A model generated the notes under the pieces. That model saw nothing but the letters and a program-made list of their open reading frames with translations. It searched no databases and had not been told where the DNA came from. Shown one piece after another: positions 7,904 to 18,297 of a stretch of 64,000 nucleotides of DNA. The DNA comes from Ignavibacteriota bacterium (lineage in GTDB: Bacteria > Bacteroidota > Ignavibacteria > Ignavibacteriales > Melioribacteraceae). Numbering within the stretch: the first letter of the stretch is position 1; the number at the start of each line of letters is the position of its first letter. The stretch spans positions 46,235 to 110,234 of the forward strand of contig JABFGH010000014.1 in NCBI GenBank assembly GCA_013112585.1, written 5' to 3'. The position numbers and the translations under genes are program-made.

Positions 7904-9988
7904 CTATTCTTCTTCTTTCGATTTATTGTATTCATCAATAACCTTTTCTTCAACTTCTTTCGGTACAGTTTCATAATGGGAAAAAGATCGAGCATGAACG
8001 CCTCTGCCGGAAGTTAAACTTCGTAGGTGAGTTGAATACTTGTACAACTCGGCGAGAGGAACTTTAGCTTTAATTATCTGGAAGGGTCCTTCAGAATCCA
8101 TCCCTGATATTTTACCTCTTCTACTTGAAATATCACCCATAACATCGCCCATAAATTCCTCCGGAACCTTTACGGTAACATCATAAATAGGTTCAAGTAA
8201 TACAGGCTTTGAAGAGAGGAAACCTTTTTTAAATGCTTGAGAAGCAGCAATTTTAAAAGAGATTTCATCCGAGTCAACATTATGAAATGTTCCGTCAAAA
8301 AGAGTAACTTTTATATCAATTACTGTGCTGCCTGTTAAAATTCCTTTCGACATAATTTCAGTTAGTCCCTTTTCAACAGCAGGAATAAATCTGCCCGGCA
8401 CAACTCCGCCTACGATTGCATTTACGAATTCAAACCCCGTGCCTCTTGGCTGAGGTTCCAATTTTAAATGAACATGTCCGTATTGACCTCTACCGCCTGA
8501 TTGTTTTTTATGCTTATATTCTGAATCTTCACATACGGCTCGAATAGTTTCTCTGTAAGGTATTCTTGGTTCAATTAGATCAACTTCAACTCCGTATCTA
8601 TCTACTAAAAGTTTTGTAGCCAATGATAATTGAAGTTCACCTTGACCCGAAATAATTGTTTGCGAAAGTTCCGGATCGAACCTGACGGATAATGTAGGAT
8701 CTTCTTCATGTACTATATGTAACCCTGAAGATATTTTATCTTCATCACCCTTCGACTTCGGTCTAATAGCAGCTCTGATTACAGACTCAGGAAATTCAAT
8801 CGGATTAAGTATAATTCCTGAACCCTTTGCTGCTAAAGTATTTCCTGTGTGTGTATCTTTCAGTTTAACAACAGCGCCTATATCACCGGCAGAAATTTTT
8901 GTCATTTCCTTTCTATTTTTTCCATTAAGAATAAATAGCTGACTTAGTCTTTCTGTTTTATCTAATGTTGTATTTTCTAAATCAAGCCCGGCATGAACTG
9001 AACCGGAAAATACTTTAAATATTGAAAGTTCACCAACATGCGGTTCAGATAGAGATTTGAATACTAAAAATGTTGGCTCGCCGTTTGGGTCGCATTTAAC
9101 TTCAAAGTCTTCACCATTCTTTTTTGCATTGTTGCCGGTTCTATCAGCCGGTGACGGGAAATATTCCGAGGCAAAATCTAAAAAGTTTGTTATGCCTACT
9201 GCTTTAGAAGCTGATGCTGCAAATACCGGAATTAATGAACCGTTAAGGATAGCAGATTTTAAACCTTTTTTTAGGTCTTCATCGTTAAGAGTTCCCTCTT
9301 CAAAAAACTTTTCCATAATCTCTTCGTCAGATTCTGCAACTTTTTCAATAAGCTGTGTTCTTAGTTCTTCTGCTTTGTCTTTAAGGTCAGCAGGAATATC
9401 TTCTACTGTTTCTTTTTTCGATGAAGGATCACCGAATGTAACTGCTTTCATTTTAATAAGGTCAACCACACTATTAAAATTTACTCCTTCAGCAGTAGGA
9501 AAAGTAATTACAGTTGCATCCTGGCTTAATCTATCCTTTGCCATCTCAACCGTTTCATCAAATTTTGAATGTTCGTTATCAACTTTATTTACAATAATTG
9601 CCGCAGGTGAGTTATTTTTTTGAACATATTCCCATGTTGTTTCGGTACCTACTTCAACACCTTCGGCACCTTTAATTATTGATACTGCGGTATCTGCAAC
9701 GTGTAAACTGCTTACTACCTGTCCAATAAAATCGGAGTAACCCGGTGTATCGATAAAATTAATTTTAGTATTATTCCATTCAGCATGTAACGGCGTGGCA
9801 GAAATAGTTATCTTTCTTTCAATTTCATTTTTGTTAAAATCTGATGTTGTATTTCCTTCATCTACACTGCCGATTCTGTTTACCTCACCGGCTCGGAATA
9901 ATATGTTTTCAGCCAATGAGGTTTTACCGCTGCCGCCGTGACCAATAAATGCAATGTTTCTTATTGCATCCGGATTATACTCTTTCAA
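7904..9988 (-). CDS. Elongation factor G-like GTPase (FusA paralogue)
   Basis: Translational GTPase of 694 aa with G1 GHGGSGKT, a G2-region TT, G3 DTPGY, G4 NKVD, then the EF-G domains II-V. The G1 loop and the insertion pattern (GHGGSGKTSLAENI, DEGNTTSDF) are those of the EF-G-like/EF-G2 group, not of canonical FusA. I therefore call it a paralogue whose translocation activity cannot be assumed. The start is TTG at 9988 behind a strong GGAGG. A strong terminator follows. No ribosomal protein genes or tuf are nearby, which also argues against the housekeeping fusA. Confidence 0.93.
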   Translation of the reverse strand: MKEYNPDAIRNIAFIGHGGSGKTSLAENILFRAGEVNRIGSVDEGNTTSDFNKNEIERKITISATPLHAEWNNTKINFIDTPGYSDFIGQVVSSLHVADTAVSIIKGAEGVEVGTETTWEYVQKNNSPAAIIVNKVDNEHSKFDETVEMAKDRLSQDATVITFPTAEGVNFNSVVDLIKMKAVTFGDPSSKKETVEDIPADLKDKAEELRTQLIEKVAESDEEIMEKFFEEGTLNDEDLKKGLKSAILNGSLIPVFAASASKAVGITNFLDFASEYFPSPADRTGNNAKKNGEDFEVKCDPNGEPTFLVFKSLSEPHVGELSIFKVFSGSVHAGLDLENTTLDKTERLSQLFILNGKNRKEMTKISAGDIGAVVKLKDTHTGNTLAAKGSGIILNPIEFPESVIRAAIRPKSKGDEDKISSGLHIVHEEDPTLSVRFDPELSQTIISGQGELQLSLATKLLVDRYGVEVDLIEPRIPYRETIRAVCEDSEYKHKKQSGGRGQYGHVHLKLEPQPRGTGFEFVNAIVGGVVPGRFIPAVEKGLTEIMSKGILTGSTVIDIKVTLFDGTFHNVDSDEISFKIAASQAFKKGFLSSKPVLLEPIYDVTVKVPEEFMGDVMGDISSRRGKISGMDSEGPFQIIKAKVPLAELYKYSTHLRSLTSGRGVHARSFSHYETVPKEVEEKVIDEYNKSKEEE

Positions 9989-10024
9989 TTGTCCTCCATA
10001 ATCTAAATTATCTTAATCGTAAAT

Positions 10025-10405
10025 TTATTTTTGTGAAAAATTTTCCCAGAAAACGGTTACACCTTTTTTAATTGCCGTCAAATTTCTAAACAGTTCCTGA
10101 AATCTATTTTCAGGTTTATTTCTAGAACTGAAATCTTTCAACTTTACTATTTTATCTTTTGCCGACGCAAATTGTGTTTCAATTAATTCAATATAATTTT
10201 CAGCTTTTGCAGTTATCTCATCTGCACGCTTTGTCACCGAACTAATACTATCGAGAAGAGGATATACCTTTTCCTTCAATGAATTCACTTCACTTTCAAG
10301 AGAATCCAAAGTACTGTTTAATTTTTTAAGCGATGCGAAAATATATAAGCATAGAAAAATAACTACTATGATTAGAATTATGAGCAGAATATCTATTATA
10401 CTCAT
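10025..10405 (-). CDS. DUF948-like membrane protein with coiled coil
   Basis: 126 aa. One N-terminal transmembrane helix (residues 3-24, very Ile/Leu/Val rich) is followed by a heptad-like helix (28-95) with SLKKLNSTLDSLESEV spacing. This is the layout of DUF948 proteins, which commonly pair with YtxH proteins as here. It sits 5 bp downstream of the YtxH gene and 36 bp upstream of the EF-G-like gene. A structural or stress-related envelope role is likely, but no activity is known. Confidence 0.75.
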   Translation of the reverse strand: MSIIDILLIILIIVVIFLCLYIFASLKKLNSTLDSLESEVNSLKEKVYPLLDSISSVTKRADEITAKAENYIELIETQFASAKDKIVKLKDFSSRNKPENRFQELFRNLTAIKKGVTVFWENFSQK

Positions 10406-10410
10406 AAATA

Positions 10411-10842
10411 TTATGAATCCTTTTTAGAATCAGTTTTTTCTGATTTATAGGTATCAACACCTGCTTTTATTGCTGATTTAATTTTGTTTTTTTCGCCATC
10501 AAATTTTGTTTTACCTGATTCAACAACAACACCGGTTTTATCTTTTGCATCAGCAAGAATTTTTTCTGCTTCGTCAATTAAATTATCAACCTTAGTTTTT
10601 GTTTCTTCTATAAGTTTTTCTGACTTTTTCTTGCCGTCATTTATCAGCGCGTTAGCTTTATCTTTAGCCTGCTCTATATAACTTTCAGCATCTTCTCTAA
10701 AATCATCAGACCTTTCTTTTATATCAGATCTGAATTCTTTTCCGCTTTTAGGTGCGTACAGCAGCGCTACTATTGATCCTACTACAGTACCTGTTAGGAA
10801 ACCTATTATTAAGCCTTTTCCAACTCCACTTTCATCAGACAT
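10411..10842 (-). CDS. YtxH-domain envelope protein
   Basis: The open frame extends up to 10929. I place the start at ATG 10842 because GGAGG lies 5 nt upstream of it and the residues before it look non-coding. The product is 143 aa. It has a glycine-rich membrane segment (GKGLIIGFLTGTVVGSIVALL) followed by APKSGKEFR, the YtxH signature. A long charged alpha-helical tail follows (repeating K/E/D-rich, about residues 35-130). YtxH proteins are often stress-induced in Firmicutes; here function is by family only. Likely operon with the DUF948-like gene. Confidence 0.8.
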   Translation of the reverse strand: MSDESGVGKGLIIGFLTGTVVGSIVALLYAPKSGKEFRSDIKERSDDFREDAESYIEQAKDKANALINDGKKKSEKLIEETKTKVDNLIDEAEKILADAKDKTGVVVESGKTKFDGEKNKIKSAIKAGVDTYKSEKTDSKKDS

Positions 10843-11018
10843 ATTTTCCTCCATTTGTTTAATTTGTAAGATTCTAAAATAACAAGCATGCCTTATAAAA
10901 TCAAGATATATAAGTCTACAGATGTACAATTTTAGATTATTTTAAGGATTTTTTAACAGATAATTAAATGAATCTGTTTACCCTTTACATGATATAAAAT
11001 GAAATTCTTAAAAAAGAT

Positions 11019-11975
11019 TCAAGGCTTTTTTTCAAAATTAATTTTGCCGAACTCTTTCTGATAAAAATAAAGACTAATAATTCCCACTAAAAGTGCAAAC
11101 CAAAGTGTAACAGTTCTAATAATAAATGTTGAAGCAACTGCAACGCTCGAGGCAACTCCCCCACTAACTAGAAGAAAAGTTAGTGAACCCTCAGTTACTC
11201 CTAATCCCGCCGGAAGCATAGTTATAGAACCTGCTATTGTAGAAAAAGCGTAGATGAATGTTGACCAGAGAATTGTAACGTCAAGATTAAAATTTATAAG
11301 TATTAGATAGAAACCGAAACATTCAAAAAACCAAGAAACCAAACTTACAAATATCATTGAAGTGAGCGGTTTTAGTTTCAGAAGTTCGTAAGAGGTATTG
11401 TATGATTCGTGAAGTTTTTCGATGTACTTACTTAAAAATTTAATTTTTGATAAAACACCGATTAATCCAAGCGAAGCTTTTTTATTGCTAATTACAAGAA
11501 CTAATCCTAAGAAAAATATTCCGGTTCCAATAACAATTATCTTACCATAATCAAAAACATAGGCACCAATTATTGCTAGTAAAATCAAAGAGATGAAATC
11601 GGTAATTCTTTCAACAATAACAATCGGAGCAGTCTTGCTTATGGAATCACCCGTGATTTTTTTTACCATATATGATTTTACTAACTCTCCCATTTTACCC
11701 GGAGTGATACTCATAACTAAGCCTGACATAAATATTGAATATGAAGCTTTCAGCGTGAGTTTCACTTTAATAACATTTAGGTAACAGTGCCATTTTATAA
11801 ATCTTGTAACAAAATTGAGGTATGTCAGTAATAGTAGTAAAGGTAGATAAATCCATTTAAATTTTTCAAAGGCTTTTATAACTAATTCATAATCAGCATA
11901 TAGGGTTAGTACAAGATATATAATTGCGGCGGCGGCAATTATAATAATCATATTTTTTTTTAACTTACTGAACAA
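11019..11975 (-). CDS. Flippase-like/LPG synthase TM-domain membrane protein (UPF0104)
   Basis: 318-aa polytopic membrane protein of the lysylphosphatidylglycerol-synthase transmembrane/AglD family. It has about eight hydrophobic segments and the conserved SITPGKMGELVKSYMV and IVERITDFISL motifs. Members move or modify lipid-linked substrates, but no catalytic domain is attached here. The frame starts with TTG at 11975, directly after the Maf stop and with GGAAG upstream. An internal ATG at 11951 is an alternative that would drop the basic N-terminus. It is transcribed from the Maf gene without a gap. Confidence 0.85.
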   Translation of the reverse strand: MFSKLKKNMIIIIAAAAIIYLVLTLYADYELVIKAFEKFKWIYLPLLLLLTYLNFVTRFIKWHCYLNVIKVKLTLKASYSIFMSGLVMSITPGKMGELVKSYMVKKITGDSISKTAPIVIVERITDFISLILLAIIGAYVFDYGKIIVIGTGIFFLGLVLVISNKKASLGLIGVLSKIKFLSKYIEKLHESYNTSYELLKLKPLTSMIFVSLVSWFFECFGFYLILINFNLDVTILWSTFIYAFSTIAGSITMLPAGLGVTEGSLTFLLVSGGVASSVAVASTFIIRTVTLWFALLVGIISLYFYQKEFGKINFEKKP

Positions 11976-12554
11976 TTAAATTACTTCCTGCAGTGATTGA
12001 TAAACTTTAGACAATGGAAGACCCACAACATTGTAGTAGCAGCCGTTTATTTTTTCTATAAATACTGAACCGTAATCATCCTGAATTCCGTAGGCTCCGG
12101 CTTTATCCATCGGACTTCCCCGGTCAACATAATCTTTAATTTCTTTTTTACTTAATTCCCTAAACTTAACTTTAGTCTTGGCGTAATCAGTTACTTGTTT
12201 TGCTGAGACCAAGTTTTTTATTGAGTATCCGGTATAAACAAGATGAGAATTTCCGCTTAGCCTGGATAAAATTTCAACTGCATTTTTTTTTGAAACAGGT
12301 TTACCGATAATTTCGTTATCTAACACAACAATTGTATCGGCGGTAATAATAATAGCATCATTAATACTTTTTTCAGCTTGCTTAAGCTTTTCGTTAGCCA
12401 ATCTTTTAACTGTTTTAATGGGATGTTCGGCATCAAAAACTTCTTCTGCTAAATCAACAGAAAATGTTTTAAAATTTAACTTTATACTTTTTAATAATTT
12501 TCTTCGGCGGGGTGATTTGGATGCAAGATATATTGGAAGTTTTGTATTAACCAT
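11976..12554 (-). CDS. maf: Maf/YhdE-family nucleoside triphosphate pyrophosphatase
   Basis: House-cleaning pyrophosphatase that removes non-canonical or excess NTPs (dTTP/UTP in the YhdE branch). 192 aa. Landmarks are YLASKSPRRRKLL at the substrate site, ITADTIVVLDNEIIGKP with the catalytic Asp, and DKAGAYGIQDDYGSVFIEKINGCYYNVVGLP cut across the C-terminal half. ATG start. The stop codon abuts the start of the flippase-like gene. Confidence 0.94.
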   Translation of the reverse strand: MVNTKLPIYLASKSPRRRKLLKSIKLNFKTFSVDLAEEVFDAEHPIKTVKRLANEKLKQAEKSINDAIIITADTIVVLDNEIIGKPVSKKNAVEILSRLSGNSHLVYTGYSIKNLVSAKQVTDYAKTKVKFRELSKKEIKDYVDRGSPMDKAGAYGIQDDYGSVFIEKINGCYYNVVGLPLSKVYQSLQEVI

Positions 12555-12624
12555 ATAAAGAAAAATGCAAAATTATTTACGGATGTTTTGGTGTATAATT
12601 AGGTGAGTGCAGCAAAATAAAATA

Positions 12625-13032
12625 CTATCTAAATAATGCTTTGATACTTCCCCAGGTTCTTTTAACGTCAGATACGCGATGATCAACCGAAATTACTTTT
12701 GAAAAAGATTCAGTTCCATCAACATCAACTATTTTAATTTGATAAACATAAAAAGCATCATTGGCTTTATATGCGCTTTCATCTACAAATTCATAAAAGG
12801 AGTTGCTGCCTTCGGGTTGAACTACTGCCAAGTCACTTAGATTATCCCGGCTTGTACCACGCAGAACAACAAAGTGTTTTAAATTTGATTCTTGATTTGT
12901 TTGCCAAGTTATTATAATGTTGTCCGACTCGCTTCTGGCAGATAAGTGTTCGATATAAGCACCTGCAAAAAGAGAACTAAATAGAATAGAAACGAATAAG
13001 ATTGCTAGTACAGCTATTCTAAGATTTTTCAT
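12625..13032 (-). CDS. Small secreted fibronectin type III-like protein
   Basis: 135 aa with a cleavable signal peptide (residues 1-23, ending SLFAGA) and one FN3-like beta sandwich. ITWQTNQESNLKHFVVLRG corresponds to strands C-C' and YVYQIKIVDVDGTES to F-G. No sorting domain is attached. Similar stand-alone domains in this group are periplasmic or surface proteins of unknown role. ATG at 13032. The following 277 bp up to 13310 are AT-rich and hold the divergent promoters of this gene and the T9SS cargo gene. Confidence 0.7.
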   Translation of the reverse strand: MKNLRIAVLAILFVSILFSSLFAGAYIEHLSARSESDNIIITWQTNQESNLKHFVVLRGTSRDNLSDLAVVQPEGSNSFYEFVDESAYKANDAFYVYQIKIVDVDGTESFSKVISVDHRVSDVKRTWGSIKALFR

Positions 13033-13309
13033 GTGACTAATATATCTTAATTTAATTTTTATGTCAAGTTTTTTCAGACTATTAATAATTACACTGACAG
13101 AGATGAATTAAAGTAATATAATCATTATGTTAATTGCTAATTATTAAAATAAACAACAATTATATAGAATAATGAGGTATATTACTCAATAGTTCAAAAT
13201 GTTATATTTAATTAACACTAAAATAGGAGTTATAAGTTAGCAAATCTTGACTTTATCAGCAATAATTGCATATTTTCAGAATCATATCAACAACAATCAG
13301 GAGGTTCTT

Positions 13310-14758
13310 ATGAAGAAAATTTACTTTTCTATTTTCACACTTCTTTTAGTAGTACTCGCATTTAATTTTTCTCAGGCACAAGTTTTTACCGGCGATTGGT
13401 CTACCGAGTATGTAACTGACGATAACGCTGCAAACGGAACCGGCTATCAGACGATAGCAGTTGGTCCTATTGCGGACAACAATTTTGTCGCACTGGTTAA
13501 TCATCAAGAAAGCGACGCTGCAAACCACTCCTATTATATTGTAGGATATAAAAATGCTGATTCTTCAAACGGAAGAATGTGGACAGTTGAATATGCCCCT
13601 AAGGGATTGCTAACCAGTTGGTCACAAGGTTTTACCCGTATTGATTTACTGGATGCAAATGATCTAGATGCTACACCAGCCTCCTTAGTTTTTGTTGCAA
13701 ATAATGATGCCCAAAACAATATTTTGGTTTTTGAGTTAACAGATACTGAATTGCTGCCAACCCAGTATAAGTTGGCGACTCAAAATGGTTATCAATGGGC
13801 AATTGATACTGATGCAGACGGCAGAGTTTATGTTACAAAAATTGATACAGCAGCAAATCAAAGTTCGGTTGCAGTTTATGATAACTTTGCTAATGAACCA
13901 TTTTGGACAAACTATTTCAGCGCTCCTCCCACTCCCCTAACTGAAATTATTCTGCCGGATCCGGGTGAAGCAAGAGGTATTGCAGTTTCTGAAGATGGTT
14001 CTTCTATTTGGGTTTCAAACTGGGATTCTAAAAAAGTTTATAAATATGTAGGCGATCCTGTTAATGGTTATACTCCGGATAATGGTTTTAGTCTAATTAC
14101 CGATGGAATATATTACTCACCCGTACCCGATACTTTTGCTGTAGGTCCTTACGGAATGGAATATATTGACAGTAAAGGAATCCTTTGCTTAGCTAATGAT
14201 TCAGATTTTGGTAATGATTATGAATATGGCAGAATATATCTCGCTAATTCGGAAACCGGTTCCATCGAAGATACCATAAATGTTGCTGAATGGAATTATA
14301 GTGTTGAAGGTTCCTATGCTAATCATTCTACCGGTATTGCTTCAGGGTATACTTCAACTTATGATGTAGCCGTGGACCCCGACTTAAATGTATATAGCCA
14401 ATCTTTTTATGGCTGGACTGTTGAAAAATGGGTCTATTCTGAAACTCTACCAGTTCTTACAGATATTAAAGAAATAAGCGGTCTTGTTCCGGATGAATTT
14501 TCTTTGAGTCAGAACTACCCAAATCCATTTAACCCAAGTACATCAATCGAATTTTCAATTAACGAACTATCAAATGTAAGTTTGGATATTTACACTATTA
14601 CAGGCGAATTGGTAGGAAGTTTAATTTCCGGAAAAGAATTTGCAGCCGGTACTTATAAAGTATCTTTCGACGCTTCAAGATTATCTTCCGGTATTTATCT
14701 ATATTCTCTAAGAGCTGGTAATAATACTTTAACAAGAAAAATGACTTTAATTAAATAA
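13310..14758 (+). CDS. T9SS-sorted secreted protein with beta-propeller-like body
   Basis: I place the start at ATG 13310, which has AGGAGG 6 nt upstream and begins a good signal peptide (MKKIYFSIFTLLLVVLAF, cleavage after SQAQ); the frame itself opens at 13247. The product is 482 aa. The body has repeated segments such as AIDTDADGRVYVTKID, GIAVSEDGSSIWVSNW and AVDPDLNVYSQ, typical of NHL/lactonase-like propellers. Residues about 388-482 are the type IX sorting domain (QNYPNPFNPSTSIEF, ending in KMTLIK). Expected to be exported and attached to the surface or released. Ligand unknown. Confidence 0.85.
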   Translation: MKKIYFSIFTLLLVVLAFNFSQAQVFTGDWSTEYVTDDNAANGTGYQTIAVGPIADNNFVALVNHQESDAANHSYYIVGYKNADSSNGRMWTVEYAPKGLLTSWSQGFTRIDLLDANDLDATPASLVFVANNDAQNNILVFELTDTELLPTQYKLATQNGYQWAIDTDADGRVYVTKIDTAANQSSVAVYDNFANEPFWTNYFSAPPTPLTEIILPDPGEARGIAVSEDGSSIWVSNWDSKKVYKYVGDPVNGYTPDNGFSLITDGIYYSPVPDTFAVGPYGMEYIDSKGILCLANDSDFGNDYEYGRIYLANSETGSIEDTINVAEWNYSVEGSYANHSTGIASGYTSTYDVAVDPDLNVYSQSFYGWTVEKWVYSETLPVLTDIKEISGLVPDEFSLSQNYPNPFNPSTSIEFSINELSNVSLDIYTITGELVGSLISGKEFAAGTYKVSFDASRLSSGIYLYSLRAGNNTLTRKMTLIK

Positions 14759-14784
14759 TCACAATAACTTAATTTGGAGGTATA

Positions 14785-17700
14785 ATGCTTAAAAGAAATG
14801 TTACATATTTCTTAGCACTACTATTGCTTTTCTCAATTTTCTCGGCAAGTAATGTGCTGGCAAATGTTTTTGCTCACAATGTGAGAATTACACAAGAAGA
14901 CAGTGAACTGCCGTTTGACGGAAAGTTTACTGATGGCACCGGAGCAGCAATTCGCTTTACTCTAAGTGATGCCGCAGATACTGTTGTAGTAAGCATTTAT
15001 AATGATGCTATGGCAGTAGTAAGAACAATTACTGCAACCGCATTTACAGTTGGCGATAACCTAATTATTTGGGATGGTAATGATGACGCCAGTGCCGTAG
15101 TACCAGATGGCGATTACACCGTTTCAATTTATACTGCGCACCAGGGCTACGCTGCTTACACCGACATAGTAAATTATGAAGTTGGAATTTTTACTCGAGG
15201 TGTAACAACTGTTAAAACACAAGATGTTAAAAACTTTGGATTTACTTATTCAGCCAGCGGCGGCGGTTATGCATCAGGAATCACCCGTCATTCCAATGAT
15301 ATGACTGAATGGGGCGATATGATGGGTGCTGCTGCTCTATCATACACAACAACCGAACCTGCTGTTGTTGGAAGTGATAATTTAAGATACTCTTCTGAAG
15401 CTGATGACGAAGGTTACGTTTATTTAGCAAGAAGAAGCAGCGATGTACCCGCTATCTACCGCTATCATGTTGATATGCTTGAACTAACATTAGTTGACTC
15501 CGGCGGTTACAACGATGCAAACCCTCAGGGTATTGCTATTGAAGGTACCGGTGTTACACAAAAAATTATTGTTTCAAATTCAAATGGCGAAGTTTTCAGA
15601 TTTACTAATGATGGCTCAACCACAGCACATGTTAAGGAAGTTATTCTTCAAGACACAAATACAGTCTTTTGGGATGTTACAACCGGAAGAAACAGCGGAT
15701 GGCTTTATGCTACCTATTATGCCCCAGACGATATGGCATTTATGCCAGGTATAGCTGCTTTCGATCTTAACACATATACAGGCACTCCTTTTGAATTAAC
15801 TGATGCTGCTTGGACAGCAGAAGCATCGGATACATCACGTGCTAATACATTAACATATTATACCGGAGCTACCGAAGCAGACGATAAGATTTACTTTACT
15901 CTTGCTAGACCCGCTGAAGCAGGTGCACAAGGTATTTATTCAGTTTCTGATTTGACAGGTGCCCGCACAATCGATTTAGTTAGAGCAGATCCTGAAGATA
16001 ATATGACTCAGTTCAGAGCAGATGTTGCTGTTGATGCTGCAGGTAATATTATTCATTTTGAAAACTCAAATGAGTGGGTTACTTTAATCTCACCTCCAAC
16101 AGGTCCTAACAGCTATACTTACACTGATATGTTCACAAAAATTAATGTTTTTAATGCAGAAGATATTGCAGATGTAAAAGTTGATGCTGACGGCAATTTT
16201 GAACCTGATAGAGCAGGTGAAACTGTAACGATTGTTGGTATTGTAAACTCAATTAATTTCACCGCATCATCCGACAGGTTCTCATATAATATTCAAGATG
16301 CAACAGGCGGAATAAACATTACAAAAGGTAGTGAAACCGGTGGCGGACCTGTTTATAACATAGGTGATCGAATTTTAGTATCCGGTGAAATTGGTCAGTT
16401 TGCCGGTACAACTCAACTTAATCTTGATAGTGCAGGTTTGGCAAACATTCAACTGCTTAGTACCGGAAATCTACTTGATCCTATCACATTAACCATTCCG
16501 GATTATTTAGCCAATGCCGAAATGTATGAAAGCATGTTAATTAAATTTGATGGTGTAGCAAAAACTGCCGGTTCAGATGCTTGGCCTTCGGGTGGTAGTG
16601 CTAATATGGAAATCTATGATGGATTTAATAACTTAGTATTAAGAGTTGATAGTGATACTGACTTGGATGATAATACCGAACCAGTTTATCCAATGAATGT
16701 AGCTGGTATTGCCACACAATTTACATTTGATACTCCTCCTAATAATGGATATCAAATATCACCTAATGCTTATGCTGATATTGAACAAGATGTAGCTGCT
16801 CCTCCATCACCTTTCTTTAGTTTGTTAACTCCAGCCGATGGTGCTGTTGTTGATATAAATACTGGTAATGAAGAATGGACAGTTTCATGGATGAATTCAG
16901 TTGACTTAAATGGTGATCCTCTAATTTATAATTGGAAGCTATTACCTGATCTTGCCAATGTATTTCCTCCGGACACTACATTTCAGTTAGATGCTGCTAC
17001 AGTTCTTGGTTTTATGGGTGGTGCTTCAACTGCAACTTATCAATGGACTGTTCTTACAAAAGGTGCTGAACCTGATTTGGTTGCAAGTGTTGACACATTT
17101 TCAATTACTTTTAATAATAATACAGGTCCTGAAGCGTTAGCTACCTTAGACCATGTTACAACAAACCTTGGTGTTGCTGCATATAATGATGGTCAGATTG
17201 GCGATCATGATGATTTAGGCGGCAGCGGTATAAATTGGAAAGGTGCTAACGGTGTTTGGAGAGGCGGAGTAGTTTGGGGAACAGAGGCTGCTGGATCAGT
17301 TAATGGTTCTGCAAATGTAAACACTGCTGAAATTCAAGACTTAGTAAATGTAAATAGTAATTTTGCAGGTGGTTTTACTTCAGAAACTATGGGTTCAGTT
17401 ACTTTTGATCAAGTAACTACAGCTGTAATAAGTGATTCTGCTGCTGATACTCCTTATGGTTTAGATGTAATTCAAAAAACTTACTCAAAATCTGATGAAG
17501 ATGTTGTTTTCTACAGTTATGGAGTAATGAATAATTCCGGCGCAGAAATTACTAATCTTTATGTTGGTGTTTTTATTGACTGGGATGTTGACGGCAGCAA
17601 TTATGCGAGCAACAGTGGTGGGTACGCTTTAGATGAAAACCTCGTCTATCAATATTATCCAGCTGGCGGCGCTGCGACACCGTATTATGGCGTTGCTGCT

Positions 17701-18273
17701 CTTAATGGTTTAGCTGGTTACAAAGCTACAAATGCCGATCCTGCAAGTACAATTAGAACTACATTGTTTGACTACATCTCAACACCTGACCCTGATCCGA
17801 TTGGACCAGTTGGCGACTTCAGAACATGGACAGGTTCTATGATTGCAACTATTGCTGATGGCGATACCGGCTGGGTAACTTTTGCAATTGTTGCCGGTGA
17901 TGATCTCATTGGTATTAGAGAAAATGCAAATAATGCATTTGTTGTAGCTAATAATGCCGGTTTCACAAACATCACTGTTGGAATTGACGACACTGAAATT
18001 ATTCCTGAAACTTTCTTTGTTGATCAAAACTATCCGAATCCATTTAACCCAAGTACAACTATTAAATTTGGTTTACCAATGGAATCCACAGTTGATCTTA
18101 GAATTTTTGATATTTTAGGTCAGCAAGTTGCTGTACTTTACAATAATCAGATTCTATCGGCAGGAACTTATCAGCATACATTTAATGCAAGTAAACTAGC
18201 AAGCGGTACTTACATCTACAGGTTACAATCGAATGATAATGTTGTAACTAAAAAAATGATGCTTCTAAAATAA
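14785..18273 (+). CDS. Large T9SS-sorted multidomain surface protein
   Basis: 1162 aa behind a GGAGG ribosome site, 26 bp after the previous cargo gene. Signal peptide at 1-27. Residues about 35-130 look like a FlgD-type Ig domain (IRFTLSDAADTVVVSIY, DGNDDASAVVPDGDYTVSI). A propeller-like region follows. Around 470-560 there is an OB-fold-like module (VTIVGIVNSINF, YNIQDATGGINI, GDRILVSGEIG). The last 86 residues are the T9SS sorting domain (QNYPNPFNPSTTIKF). No catalytic motif was recognised. A good terminator follows at 18298, so the two cargo genes probably form one unit. Confidence 0.85.
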   Translation: MLKRNVTYFLALLLLFSIFSASNVLANVFAHNVRITQEDSELPFDGKFTDGTGAAIRFTLSDAADTVVVSIYNDAMAVVRTITATAFTVGDNLIIWDGNDDASAVVPDGDYTVSIYTAHQGYAAYTDIVNYEVGIFTRGVTTVKTQDVKNFGFTYSASGGGYASGITRHSNDMTEWGDMMGAAALSYTTTEPAVVGSDNLRYSSEADDEGYVYLARRSSDVPAIYRYHVDMLELTLVDSGGYNDANPQGIAIEGTGVTQKIIVSNSNGEVFRFTNDGSTTAHVKEVILQDTNTVFWDVTTGRNSGWLYATYYAPDDMAFMPGIAAFDLNTYTGTPFELTDAAWTAEASDTSRANTLTYYTGATEADDKIYFTLARPAEAGAQGIYSVSDLTGARTIDLVRADPEDNMTQFRADVAVDAAGNIIHFENSNEWVTLISPPTGPNSYTYTDMFTKINVFNAEDIADVKVDADGNFEPDRAGETVTIVGIVNSINFTASSDRFSYNIQDATGGINITKGSETGGGPVYNIGDRILVSGEIGQFAGTTQLNLDSAGLANIQLLSTGNLLDPITLTIPDYLANAEMYESMLIKFDGVAKTAGSDAWPSGGSANMEIYDGFNNLVLRVDSDTDLDDNTEPVYPMNVAGIATQFTFDTPPNNGYQISPNAYADIEQDVAAPPSPFFSLLTPADGAVVDINTGNEEWTVSWMNSVDLNGDPLIYNWKLLPDLANVFPPDTTFQLDAATVLGFMGGASTATYQWTVLTKGAEPDLVASVDTFSITFNNNTGPEALATLDHVTTNLGVAAYNDGQIGDHDDLGGSGINWKGANGVWRGGVVWGTEAAGSVNGSANVNTAEIQDLVNVNSNFAGGFTSETMGSVTFDQVTTAVISDSAADTPYGLDVIQKTYSKSDEDVVFYSYGVMNNSGAEITNLYVGVFIDWDVDGSNYASNSGGYALDENLVYQYYPAGGAATPYYGVAALNGLAGYKATNADPASTIRTTLFDYISTPDPDPIGPVGDFRTWTGSMIATIADGDTGWVTFAIVAGDDLIGIRENANNAFVVANNAGFTNITVGIDDTEIIPETFFVDQNYPNPFNPSTTIKFGLPMESTVDLRIFDILGQQVAVLYNNQILSAGTYQHTFNASKLASGTYIYRLQSNDNVVTKKMMLLK

Positions 18274-18297
18274 AAGTCTGAAATAGACTGACATTTA

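Noticed and set aside
7904..9988. Housekeeping elongation factor G (fusA)
   Set aside because: G1 loop and insertion pattern fit the EF-G-like paralogue group and there are no rpsL/rpsG/tuf neighbours.
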